Made by a program: the position numbers and the translations under genes | Notes under the pieces: generated by a model | Seen by the model: the letters and a program-made list of their open reading frames with translations, nothing else | Databases searched by the model: none | What the model was told of the DNA's origin: nothing | DNA from: a virus | Virus record (IMG/VR): IMGVR_UViG_3300034072_001527 | Coordinates: 1 to 50,872 of that record | DNA length: 50,872 bases | Reading direction: 5' to 3' (one strand) | Part shown: positions 1 through 6,781 of the stretch, piece by piece | How the letters are laid out: the number at the start of each line of letters is the position of its first letter | Position numbering within the stretch: the stretch's first letter is position 1

Positions 1-23
1 TATCAGGCTGACCAGGAGAGGGC

Positions 24-97
24 TGGAGCGGGTGAAGGGAATCGAACCCTCGTCGTAAGCTTGGGAAGCTTCTGCTCTACCATTGAGCTACACCCGC
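24..97 (-). tRNA. tRNA-Gly (anticodon CCC)
   Basis: The complement folds as a complete tRNA: 7-bp acceptor stem GCGGGTG/CACCCGC, D-arm GCTC/GAGC, anticodon loop TTCCCAA (anticodon CCC), T-arm around GGTTCGATT, and an encoded CCA at 24-26. The outermost anticodon-stem pair is G.A. This is the only complete copy of the gene in the window and it is the integration target: its 5' half (from the 3' side of the anticodon stem to nucleotide 1) is repeated at 40358 and 50746. The 5' half and upstream promoter region now in use are therefore supplied by element 1. Confidence 0.93.
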
Positions 98-98
98 A
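58..98. repeat. Attachment-site core, copy 1 (within the intact tRNA-Gly)
   Basis: The 41-bp sequence starting AGCTTGGGAAGCTTC and ending CTACACCCGCA is identical to 40358-40398 and 50746-50786. It covers the tRNA from the anticodon-stem 3' strand through its first base plus one more base. This is the junction of the chromosome (tRNA 3' half) with element 1. Confidence 0.93.
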
Positions 99-137
99 AC
101 CGGCTGACTTCGCTGGAAAAAATCGCCTAAGCTTACG

Positions 138-171
138 ATCCTTCCAACGAGCGAGACGTTGGAATTCCAAC
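138..171. repeat. Candidate integrase arm-type site, left end of element 1
   Basis: ATCCTTCCAAC at 138-148 lies 40 bp inside the left end. It is followed by a perfect 14-bp palindrome GTTGGAATTCCAAC (158-171) that contains the same TTCCAAC/GTTGGAA half. The same 11-mer occurs at the opposite end of the prophage (40277), as expected of arm-binding sites of a lambda-type integrase. The role is inferred. Confidence 0.5.
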
Positions 172-175
172 AAGC

Positions 176-508
176 TCACCGCGGCGCGAGCCGCTCCATA
201 CGCTCGGAGCTGGTTTCGCCGCAAGCGAAATTGCCGCCCATGTCGTTCATCGATCGGCACATGCGCACGGCCGCGTCGGCCACCCGATCGCCCCAGCTCT
301 CGACGTCGGCGTTGTAGGTTTCGCGCGCGGCCGGATCGGTGACGATCGCCGGCGTCGGCAGGGGCTTGGCTTCCTGGCTCTTCTCAACGTCCGCCGCACT
401 CGGGAATTGCGGCCGTGTCCTGCCCAGCCCGCCGCAGGCGCTCACAAGCGAGGCGCACAGCAGGGTCAACATGATCGCCCGCAGCGGGCCGGTGGATTGC
501 ATCGTCAT
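176..508 (-). CDS. Outer-membrane spanin subunit (o-spanin, Rz1-like lipoprotein)
   Basis: A 110-residue protein starts with a short charged N-terminus and a hydrophobic signal ending in a lipobox (SLVSAC, Cys about residue 24). It would be lipid-modified and placed in the outer membrane, where it pairs with the inner-membrane spanin to fuse the envelopes at the last step of lysis. The start at 508 is supported by an AGGAG eight bases upstream. The gene begins inside the i-spanin gene in another frame (overlap 384-508) and extends past its end, a classic Rz/Rz1 layout. It is the last gene before the left end of the prophage. Confidence 0.8.
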   Translation of the reverse strand: MTMQSTGPLRAIMLTLLCASLVSACGGLGRTRPQFPSAADVEKSQEAKPLPTPAIVTDPAARETYNADVESWGDRVADAAVRMCRSMNDMGGNFACGETSSERMERLAPR

Positions 509-776
509 AGGCTTGCTCCTGGTCGCGGTTGGTATCGGCATTGGTGCTGCGCTCTGCATCGGCGCGCGCGTCGGCCTTGCGCTCGCGCTCGGCCGCCTTG
601 GCATTCGCGGCTGCCCGATCGGCATTGATCGCGGCTCGGTCATCGAAATAGTCCCACAGCTGGAAGGCAAGCAGGGCTGCGATGACGATCCCGGCGCCCA
701 GCACCCAGGGGGCCACTTTTCCGGCAACGCGCTCAGACAGGCCCAAACGGGCCAGCAAACCGACAATCATCATCAT
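384..776 (-). CDS. Inner-membrane spanin subunit (i-spanin, Rz-like)
   Basis: This 130-residue protein has one N-terminal membrane segment (about residues 19-38, VAPWVLGAGIVIAALLAF), then a long charged, Ala/Arg/Glu-rich coiled-coil-like stretch (residues 45-85) and a Cys near the C-terminus. That is the usual i-spanin design: anchored in the inner membrane with a periplasmic helix that meets the o-spanin. Three ATG codons in tandem (768-776) make the exact start uncertain. Its first codon overlaps the holin candidate stop (ATGA). The downstream half contains the nested o-spanin gene. Confidence 0.78.
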   Translation of the reverse strand: MMMIVGLLARLGLSERVAGKVAPWVLGAGIVIAALLAFQLWDYFDDRAAINADRAAANAKAAERERKADARADAERSTNADTNRDQEQAYDDAIHRPAAGDHVDPAVRLACERLRRAGQDTAAIPECGGR

Positions 777-1021
777 GGCTCGTTCCCTTCATCAATCGAG
801 CTGGCGCCGCTTTCGTCGCGCCCCTTCGGCCGGAACGTGCCGATCACGCCGACCAGCCCGGTCACGCCGGCCGAGATGAACACCAGCGCGGACAGCACCT
901 CGTCGATGCGCTCCTCCGGCGCCAGCGCCACGGCGACCGCTCCGCCGATCGACATGACCACGATCGCCGCCAGCGTGGCGAGATAGGCGACCATCGCCTC
1001 CTGCGGTGCCTTGAGCCTCAT
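773..1021 (-). CDS. Putative holin (two-TM membrane protein)
   Basis: This 82-residue protein has two predicted membrane helices (about residues 10-33 and 43-62) and a charged, Gly/Ser-rich tail. Size, topology and place between endolysin and spanins fit a class II holin, which forms the inner-membrane lesion that releases the endolysin. No family-specific motif was recognised, so the call rests on topology and context. Starts and stops overlap by ATGA on both sides, implying translational coupling within the lysis cassette. Confidence 0.62.
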   Translation of the reverse strand: MRLKAPQEAMVAYLATLAAIVVMSIGGAVAVALAPEERIDEVLSALVFISAGVTGLVGVIGTFRPKGRDESGASSIDEGNEP

Positions 1022-1635
1022 GCCTCGTTCACGGAAACCGTGCCCCCCGTCATCTTGGGCAGGCCCGGCGTCGGCAGCCCCAGCTGCGTCGGCCAGCGGA
1101 TCGCCACCGCGCGGTTCTTGGCCAGCGGCATGATGTTGACCGCGTTCGACTGATTGCCGCCCAGGACGTAGTAATTGGCCGGGCTTTCGCCGACGAGGAA
1201 GCCGACGTGCCCGCCGCCCGATCGCTTGAACACCACCACCGCGCCGACAGCGGGCGGACATGCCTTGCCCCAGTCTGCCCAGGCGATCGCGCGCGGGAAC
1301 ATCTTGGGAAAAGGCAGGCCGGCCGCCTCAATGCAATGCGCCACGAACAGGCCGCACCACGGGGTTTCGTCATCGGTGAACCACCCTGCACCAAGGCGCT
1401 TCCAGCTGCTCGCAATCCATGCGTTATGCTTCGGGCCGGGGATCTCGCGCTGCCCGATCTTGCTACGCGCCTCGATCAGCCATTTGGGCTCGGGCGCACG
1501 CGGGCTGTCGTCAGCTGGCCAGCGCCCCTCGATCGCGTTGCGGATGAAATCGAGCTCGGCCTGCGTGATCCTTGCCCCGTCGCTGTGCCGGAGCGTGCGC
1601 CAGTGCGCCATGAACCGATCGGAGGGGAAGGTCAT
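1018..1635 (-). CDS. Endolysin, NlpC/P60-CHAP-like (TIGR02594-type) peptidase
   Basis: This 205-residue protein has a C-terminal cysteine-peptidase domain. WCGLFVAHC places the catalytic Cys at residue 94, and GGHVGFLVG places the His at residue 143, as in the TIGR02594 phage/NlpC-like proteins that cut peptide cross-links of peptidoglycan. The first 50 residues form a short helical region of unknown role. No signal peptide is seen, so export through the holin lesion is expected. It overlaps both neighbours by ATGA and lies directly upstream of the holin candidate. Confidence 0.82.
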   Translation of the reverse strand: MTFPSDRFMAHWRTLRHSDGARITQAELDFIRNAIEGRWPADDSPRAPEPKWLIEARSKIGQREIPGPKHNAWIASSWKRLGAGWFTDDETPWCGLFVAHCIEAAGLPFPKMFPRAIAWADWGKACPPAVGAVVVFKRSGGGHVGFLVGESPANYYVLGGNQSNAVNIMPLAKNRAVAIRWPTQLGLPTPGLPKMTGGTVSVNEA

Positions 1636-1913
1636 GGTGTGTTCTCCTTCAGCTTATCGAGGTGTTCCTTGCAGCGCGCCAGCACCGGCGCTGCCGCTTT
1701 GCTCTTAGATGCCGCCTGCCACAGCAGCTCGATCACCAGCAGGTGCTTCGAGGCGATCTCTGACGCGCGCAGCTCGCGCTGGCGGCACTTCTCCAACTCG
1801 CCCTCGACCTTCTTGAACCGCGCATCGACGCGGCGATACAGCCACACCACGCCGCCGCCGCCCGTGCCGAGCGCGGTCGCCGTGGTGCTGATGATTGCAG
1901 GCCAGTCGCTCAT
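1632..1913 (-). CDS. Small membrane protein with coiled coil, lysis region
   Basis: A 93-residue product begins MSDWPAII. It has a hydrophobic Gly-rich N-terminal segment (about residues 5-24) followed by an amphipathic, charged helix (residues 27-70). The start at 1913 overlaps the stop of the 41-residue gene before it, and its stop overlaps the endolysin start (ATGA). The topology (one N-terminal TM and a cytoplasmic or periplasmic coil) would suit an alternative holin, antiholin or spanin-like accessory; no family was recognised. Confidence 0.65.
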   Translation of the reverse strand: MSDWPAIISTTATALGTGGGGVVWLYRRVDARFKKVEGELEKCRQRELRASEIASKHLLVIELLWQAASKSKAAAPVLARCKEHLDKLKENTP

Positions 1914-2035
1914 GCCCCCCCCATATGCGCGCACAGATCGAGCGCGTAATTGATCGCCACCAGAAACAGCGCCACCGCGCACAGGTCGCAGTTGCGCTTG
2001 CCGTGGTTCAGGATGATCTCGACGAGGCCGGTCAT
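1910..2035 (-). CDS. 41-residue membrane micro-protein, lysis region
   Basis: The frame begins MTGLVEIILN, contains a hydrophobic stretch (about residues 20-35) and a Cys pair (CDLC), and ends HMGGA. It fits exactly between two genes: its ATG overlaps the stop of the esterase-domain gene (ATGA) and its stop overlaps the ATG of the next gene (ATGA). The gapless fit is the main evidence that it is real. A role in lysis timing (holin or antiholin) is possible but unproven. Confidence 0.6.
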   Translation of the reverse strand: MTGLVEIILNHGKRNCDLCAVALFLVAINYALDLCAHMGGA

Positions 2036-4053
2036 CGGTAGGACGCCGCGAGAATGGAGATTTCGTTTGCAGTGCCGGTATAGGTCGCCGTCACCGTGCT
2101 CGACGCCGAAGCAGCCGTCCCGGAAGCGCGGCCACTGGTGTGCGAGGAACCCGAGACGTTGAAGAAGTAGTCAGCCGAATAAGTCTCGTCCCCCGAGATC
2201 GATCCTGCCGTTGCCGCGACATTGCGGAAAGAGGCTAACGCAAACACGACACCACCGTCAGAGGTCGGCAGCGTCGTGCTGATGGCCGACGCGCTGGCAA
2301 GGCGGTTGTTCCCCGAACTCACCGCCGTGGTGCTGTTGAAATTCGCAGCGATCCCCGTGGCAACGTGCACCACCGCGTTGGCGAAGGGCGTTGCGCCGAA
2401 GGTCAACTCAACATCAACCGACGTCGTCCCCGATGGCAACTCGGCCTGATAAAGGGCAAGGCGGGGGCGCAAGGTGGTGACTGCGACCAGCGTTGCCGTG
2501 ACGCGAGTGCCGGAAGGCTGCGCAATGGCCGTGCAGCCGCTAGGGGCCACGCCCTGCACCGCAACCCCCATAAGGCACAGCAGCGCATTGGATGACCCGT
2601 CAACCGCGAAGCCGGCGATCGTCTGGGTGGTGTTCGCATTCGCGCTGGAAAGAGTGCCAGCATAAGACAAGACAGGCAGCGTCACCGAACCCGCAGCGAC
2701 AATATCGGACGTGGTGAAATTAATCGGCGCGGCCAGCGCGCCGTCATCTTTGAGAGCACCAGTCACATCGGGAAGCTTGCCGTATTGGTAGTGGAACCGC
2801 CGCTCGTTCGTGCCTAGGCCGGTGTGCGTGAAAATGACGCTATCTTCATCCTCGCGCGCACCCGTTGCGCTTACCCAGGTGCCTCCGCCGTCATTCGAAA
2901 ACTCGGCCCCAGTGATCCCGCTGGCCGGGGTGAAGTCGGCCCCCATCGAATGCGCGAGATTGACCCGCGTTTCAGTTTCACTGACTCGCTCTGCCGAGGT
3001 CCAGAACAAGCGCGGGCGCGCGGTTTCCAGTCCCATGAGAACTTGAACAGTGCGAGCCGAGCGCGCGCCGGAGCGGCCATAGCTGGGGCCATCCCAATGC
3101 ACGCCATCGGTCAGCACTGCATCGCGGTTTGAGTGCGAGTAATGAATATTCGGATAGTCAGCGTTAATGCCCGCGAGCGCCTGCTGGATCGTCTGCCACG
3201 AACTGTCCGGCTGATTGAACGAGGTCGCCACCGCGCTATCGACGTTGGCCAGGCTGGAAAGCACAATCGGCAGCTGCGCACGGGTCTTGCTCAGATCAGA
3301 GGTGATGCTGCCGTGGAACGTATCCAGAGCAGTGCGATAGCCCGAAATGGTGGGCGACGCGGTGTTCGCATCGCCTTCGCCTTGGTGCCAGATCATATAC
3401 TGGGGGTCAGAACCCGACGCGATGATACGCGCAAGCAGGGCTTCGTAGTTTCCGTTTGCAGCACCCTTCTGCAAGAGGGCGATCGGGACGCCAGACTGCC
3501 CGCCGTAGACCATGCGACAGACCCGCCCTGTCGCGGCCTGCATCGCATTAAGGAACGTGCGAACGCCATTGCCCGCAGGTTCGACCCATGCGCTCGTATC
3601 AGGATCCCAGACAAAAGTGTCTGGATGAGCGGCAGGGCGACCGGACGTGTTCGTGATCCAGAAAAGAAAATTCGACTGGCCCATGCCAGCGAAATCGAGC
3701 GGCGGGTTCTCATCAACATCGAGGACACCAATCGTGAACACCCGCACAATCGGATCATCCACGCCGTTGCTCGCGCTGATGGTCACGCTGTGCGAGGTGG
3801 CAGTCTCATAATCCAGCGCCGCCGCCGTGTTGAGGTTCGCATTGTTCGTTCCCGCCAGGGCGAACTTGCTGTCCGGGTCTGCGGTCTTGGTGAAGGTATA
3901 AGTGCCTTCGCCGCCAACCACCGAGAGCACGCCCACGGTCGAGCCGGACACGGCGCTTTCGAGGATGCTGCTGGCCGTGATGACAATGCGGGGCCCCGAA
4001 GCACCCCGCCGCGACCGCCAGAAGCGCGAGCCATATCCGTATCCGTAGCTCAT
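2032..4053 (-). CDS. Putative tail/virion protein with sialate-O-acetylesterase-like (SASA) domain
   Basis: This 673-residue protein has three visible parts. Residues 20-115 form a cadherin/Ig-like repeat ending VDENPPLDF. Residues 120-330 form an SGNH-type esterase of the SASA (CE6-like) class, with GMGQSN (nucleophile Ser127), WHQGEGD at 222-228 and DGVHWDG near 317. The rest is Ser/Thr/Ala-rich beta domains. It likely removes acetyl groups from surface polysaccharide during adsorption. It follows the tail-fibre gene with one micro-gene between. Whether it is a structural tail part or a soluble enzyme cannot be decided from sequence. Confidence 0.75.
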   Translation of the reverse strand: MSYGYGYGSRFWRSRRGASGPRIVITASSILESAVSGSTVGVLSVVGGEGTYTFTKTADPDSKFALAGTNNANLNTAAALDYETATSHSVTISASNGVDDPIVRVFTIGVLDVDENPPLDFAGMGQSNFLFWITNTSGRPAAHPDTFVWDPDTSAWVEPAGNGVRTFLNAMQAATGRVCRMVYGGQSGVPIALLQKGAANGNYEALLARIIASGSDPQYMIWHQGEGDANTASPTISGYRTALDTFHGSITSDLSKTRAQLPIVLSSLANVDSAVATSFNQPDSSWQTIQQALAGINADYPNIHYSHSNRDAVLTDGVHWDGPSYGRSGARSARTVQVLMGLETARPRLFWTSAERVSETETRVNLAHSMGADFTPASGITGAEFSNDGGGTWVSATGAREDEDSVIFTHTGLGTNERRFHYQYGKLPDVTGALKDDGALAAPINFTTSDIVAAGSVTLPVLSYAGTLSSANANTTQTIAGFAVDGSSNALLCLMGVAVQGVAPSGCTAIAQPSGTRVTATLVAVTTLRPRLALYQAELPSGTTSVDVELTFGATPFANAVVHVATGIAANFNSTTAVSSGNNRLASASAISTTLPTSDGGVVFALASFRNVAATAGSISGDETYSADYFFNVSGSSHTSGRASGTAASASSTVTATYTGTANEISILAASYR

Positions 4054-4181
4054 AGCATCACCTCTACATGCAGGCCGGTTTCATCACGCCAGACGCGCCA
4101 TTTTCCGGGCGCACAGATACGGCCAGCTCGGCCTACAATGACGCGGAAGCCGCCAATAAGGGCGGAGAGAAGGCGGATCAT
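4050..4181 (-). CDS. 43-residue micro-protein between tail fibre and esterase genes
   Basis: The frame begins MIRLLSALIGGFRVIVG and ends LHVEVML. Its ATG overlaps the tail-fibre stop (ATGA) and its TGA overlaps the ATG of the following esterase gene (ATGA). The double overlap, with no other codons spare, supports translation. The N-terminal third is hydrophobic (possible membrane segment) and the rest is basic with two Trp. No family was recognised. Confidence 0.6.
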   Translation of the reverse strand: MIRLLSALIGGFRVIVGRAGRICAPGKWRVWRDETGLHVEVML

Positions 4182-6781
4182 GCCAGCGGCTCCAGATCGC
4201 GCAGACGGCCAACCGCAACTGCGGCCATGCGAGCGCCGCCATCAGCGTTCGGGTGTATCCAGCCACCGTCATTGAAGTGATAGGTCGTCTTGTTCGCTTC
4301 GTTGATGCCTGCCTCGCGGAAGTCGATAAACGGCAATCCCCACCAGCGCGCAGCCTCACGGATCGCATCGCCATAATCGTTGATCGTCAGGCCTTGCGTG
4401 TTCGTCGCAGCATCGCCCCAAATGGTATCCGTCACGCGGGCAGGCAACTCGCTCCACGGCGGCGCGCAAAGCACAATGCGGGTCGTGGGGTAGCGGGTCG
4501 TCAGCCGCTCGATCATCACATTCAGCGCACCATAAAACTGCGCTTCGTTTGTGTTCATGACCGTCTGCGACGTCGAGCCAGAGCCGGTGACCGACTTAAG
4601 AACGCCCAGCGGCACCGACTGCGCCCAGTCGTTCGTTCCGCCGAGAACAAGCAGCAGATCAATGCTCGCAGGCAGCGCGTCAATCGTGGTTTGCGCGACC
4701 ATGTGATTTCCCGAACCACCGCCCGCAGCCGTGCTGATCGTCCGCCCACCAACTCCATAGGCGGTGTGAACCAAACTAAGGGATTGCGCGATACCCGGTT
4801 GCCATTGAAGCTGTGCGGTCAGGCTGTCACCGTAGGAGACAAACACCTGATCGGCCCAGGTGGTCGAGGAGCTGCCTCCAGCGTTGATAATATCATCGGT
4901 CAGCCTAAACCCGAACGGCTCGAAGCCAGTCGCCGTAGCGCCCACCTCGACCTGGAAATCATCCACGCGCGCATCCGCAACGGTCAGCCGCATAAACGCA
5001 TCGCCCGACACAGCGGTATAGCTTGTCGTCCCGTCTGTGAGCGTGCTGTTGGGCGCACCACGATTAACTAATGCAGCATCGAACACCGAGCGAAAACGCG
5101 CACCACCTGCGGCGCTGCCGTAGGAATACGTCTCGCCCGGCGTGATCGGAATGTAGTCCGAAAGCTGGAACCCGGCCAAGGATGCAGTGCCACCCGTGCT
5201 CTGGATCGTGTCGAGCGTGTTCGTGGCCTTGTTGTAAAGGTTCTTGCCTTGCTCAAGAAACGTGACTTTTCCCGGCGCAATGCTCGCATCTGCAAGGGCA
5301 TCGCCGGAAACTGTGCCGTCAAGCAAAGCCGCGCCGTCGAGCACTTTGGCAAAATCTGGCCTCGGTGTGATGAGCGAAGCGCCGGGGGTGACGCTAAAAT
5401 TCGCAATCGATATTTGGGGCTTTAGAATTGAAACACGGAAATGAGTTGCACCCACAGCTTTTGTCAAAGTGTAGGGATTGGTATTGGGGTTGGCATTAGA
5501 GCCAACCACGAAAACGAACTCTCCATCCGTCAAAGTGTATTGAGCAACCCAATTGCCGAGCGTCATGGTGACCTGCGTGACACCCTCGGGCCATGCGATA
5601 TGCTCGGTTGCCGCATAGTCGCTGTTGGCGTTCAAGCCGCCAGTGGTGTTGACGAAGAAATTGTCAGTTACCGCCGTGCTATCATAAAGCTGCAAACGAC
5701 TGAAAAACTCGCCAAGGTTCTCCTGATTGCGGGAGGCGGTGGCTTCAACATCATCAAGCGTGTCGCTGATGCTGTCGATCTGATCCTGAATGCCCGCGTT
5801 TGCGAACGCCTCGACAAACGCGATTGCATCAGTGCCAAGCGTCGCCACCTCGGAATAGGTAACAAAGACCCTGCCTCCGTTGGCCGAACCCGCGCTGACA
5901 TAAACCGCAGTGTCGGCCACCTCGCCAGCAGCGTCCATATCCGTCGCCCGCGACCACGCTCCGGCGCCAGAGACATAAATGCCGTTTTGCGCAGCAGTTG
6001 ACTGGTTTTTCACCAGCACGCGGCTCGTAGAGGTCAGCACCCCGTCAATCGTCTGTTCGCCGGAAAGCGTGATGTTGGCAGTCGTGGCAACTGCCACAGG
6101 CCCGCCAGCGGCGAAAGCAGCGCCCGTGACACTGACGGCCTGCGCATCATCACGCGCGCTTTCCGCCGCCGCTTGCGCTGCTTCGGCTGCATCCTGCGCT
6201 GCCTCGGCATTGGCTTCTGCCGTTTCCGCGGCATCTTGCGCGGCCTCCGCCCCTGCGCGCGCAGCCTCCGCTGCCGCTGCCTGTGATGCAGCTTCGGCAA
6301 TATCGGCATCGAGGCCAACGATTTCTTCATCCACAACGGCCAGGAACTTGCCTTCAAGGCTTGCCCGCGCTGCCATCGGCAATCCCTGTTCACCGCGCGG
6401 CGCTTTTACCGTGCGGGCGAGATCCGCATCTTGCTCCTGGTTAACCAGCATCGCCTTGTCGAGCGCGTTTTCGTGGCTCTGCGCGGTGAACGCCCCGCTC
6501 TCAATATAGTCTGCAGTCTGCGCCCGCGCTGTTTCGCGCCAGATGGTCAGCTTTACCCCGCTCGCCGCCGGCGCAGCGGTGGTCAGCGTGCCGCCGGCAT
6601 TGGTTGAACCGCTGGTCGCCGTGAAGTCGACACCGTTGACCAGCACGGTTTCGGTGCCATCGGCCGCGCGCCGGATCGCTCGCAGATCGGCCGGGCTGTC
6701 ATAGCGGAACGGCACCGCAAAAGCCGTGGTGCTGCCGTTCTCGTTATAGATGATCTCGGGGGTCTGGACGGCAACGGTCAT
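4178..6781 (-). CDS. Tail fibre / tailspike with C-terminal SGNH esterase
   Basis: This 867-residue protein is the likely receptor-binding protein. Residues 1-150 resemble the N-terminal virion-attachment domain of T7-type tail fibres (begins MTVAVQTPEIIYNENG). Residues 165-215 are an Ala/Glu-rich coiled coil suited to trimer formation, then come beta-rich domains. The last 225 residues are an SGNH/GDSL hydrolase: YGDSL (Ser653), GGTND (Asn717) and a C-terminal D-x4-H (His843, WIHPN). It probably deacetylates capsule or lipopolysaccharide. It is coupled by ATGA to the 820-residue virion gene upstream. Confidence 0.88.
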   Translation of the reverse strand: MTVAVQTPEIIYNENGSTTAFAVPFRYDSPADLRAIRRAADGTETVLVNGVDFTATSGSTNAGGTLTTAAPAASGVKLTIWRETARAQTADYIESGAFTAQSHENALDKAMLVNQEQDADLARTVKAPRGEQGLPMAARASLEGKFLAVVDEEIVGLDADIAEAASQAAAAEAARAGAEAAQDAAETAEANAEAAQDAAEAAQAAAESARDDAQAVSVTGAAFAAGGPVAVATTANITLSGEQTIDGVLTSTSRVLVKNQSTAAQNGIYVSGAGAWSRATDMDAAGEVADTAVYVSAGSANGGRVFVTYSEVATLGTDAIAFVEAFANAGIQDQIDSISDTLDDVEATASRNQENLGEFFSRLQLYDSTAVTDNFFVNTTGGLNANSDYAATEHIAWPEGVTQVTMTLGNWVAQYTLTDGEFVFVVGSNANPNTNPYTLTKAVGATHFRVSILKPQISIANFSVTPGASLITPRPDFAKVLDGAALLDGTVSGDALADASIAPGKVTFLEQGKNLYNKATNTLDTIQSTGGTASLAGFQLSDYIPITPGETYSYGSAAGGARFRSVFDAALVNRGAPNSTLTDGTTSYTAVSGDAFMRLTVADARVDDFQVEVGATATGFEPFGFRLTDDIINAGGSSSTTWADQVFVSYGDSLTAQLQWQPGIAQSLSLVHTAYGVGGRTISTAAGGGSGNHMVAQTTIDALPASIDLLLVLGGTNDWAQSVPLGVLKSVTGSGSTSQTVMNTNEAQFYGALNVMIERLTTRYPTTRIVLCAPPWSELPARVTDTIWGDAATNTQGLTINDYGDAIREAARWWGLPFIDFREAGINEANKTTYHFNDGGWIHPNADGGARMAAVAVGRLRDLEPLA

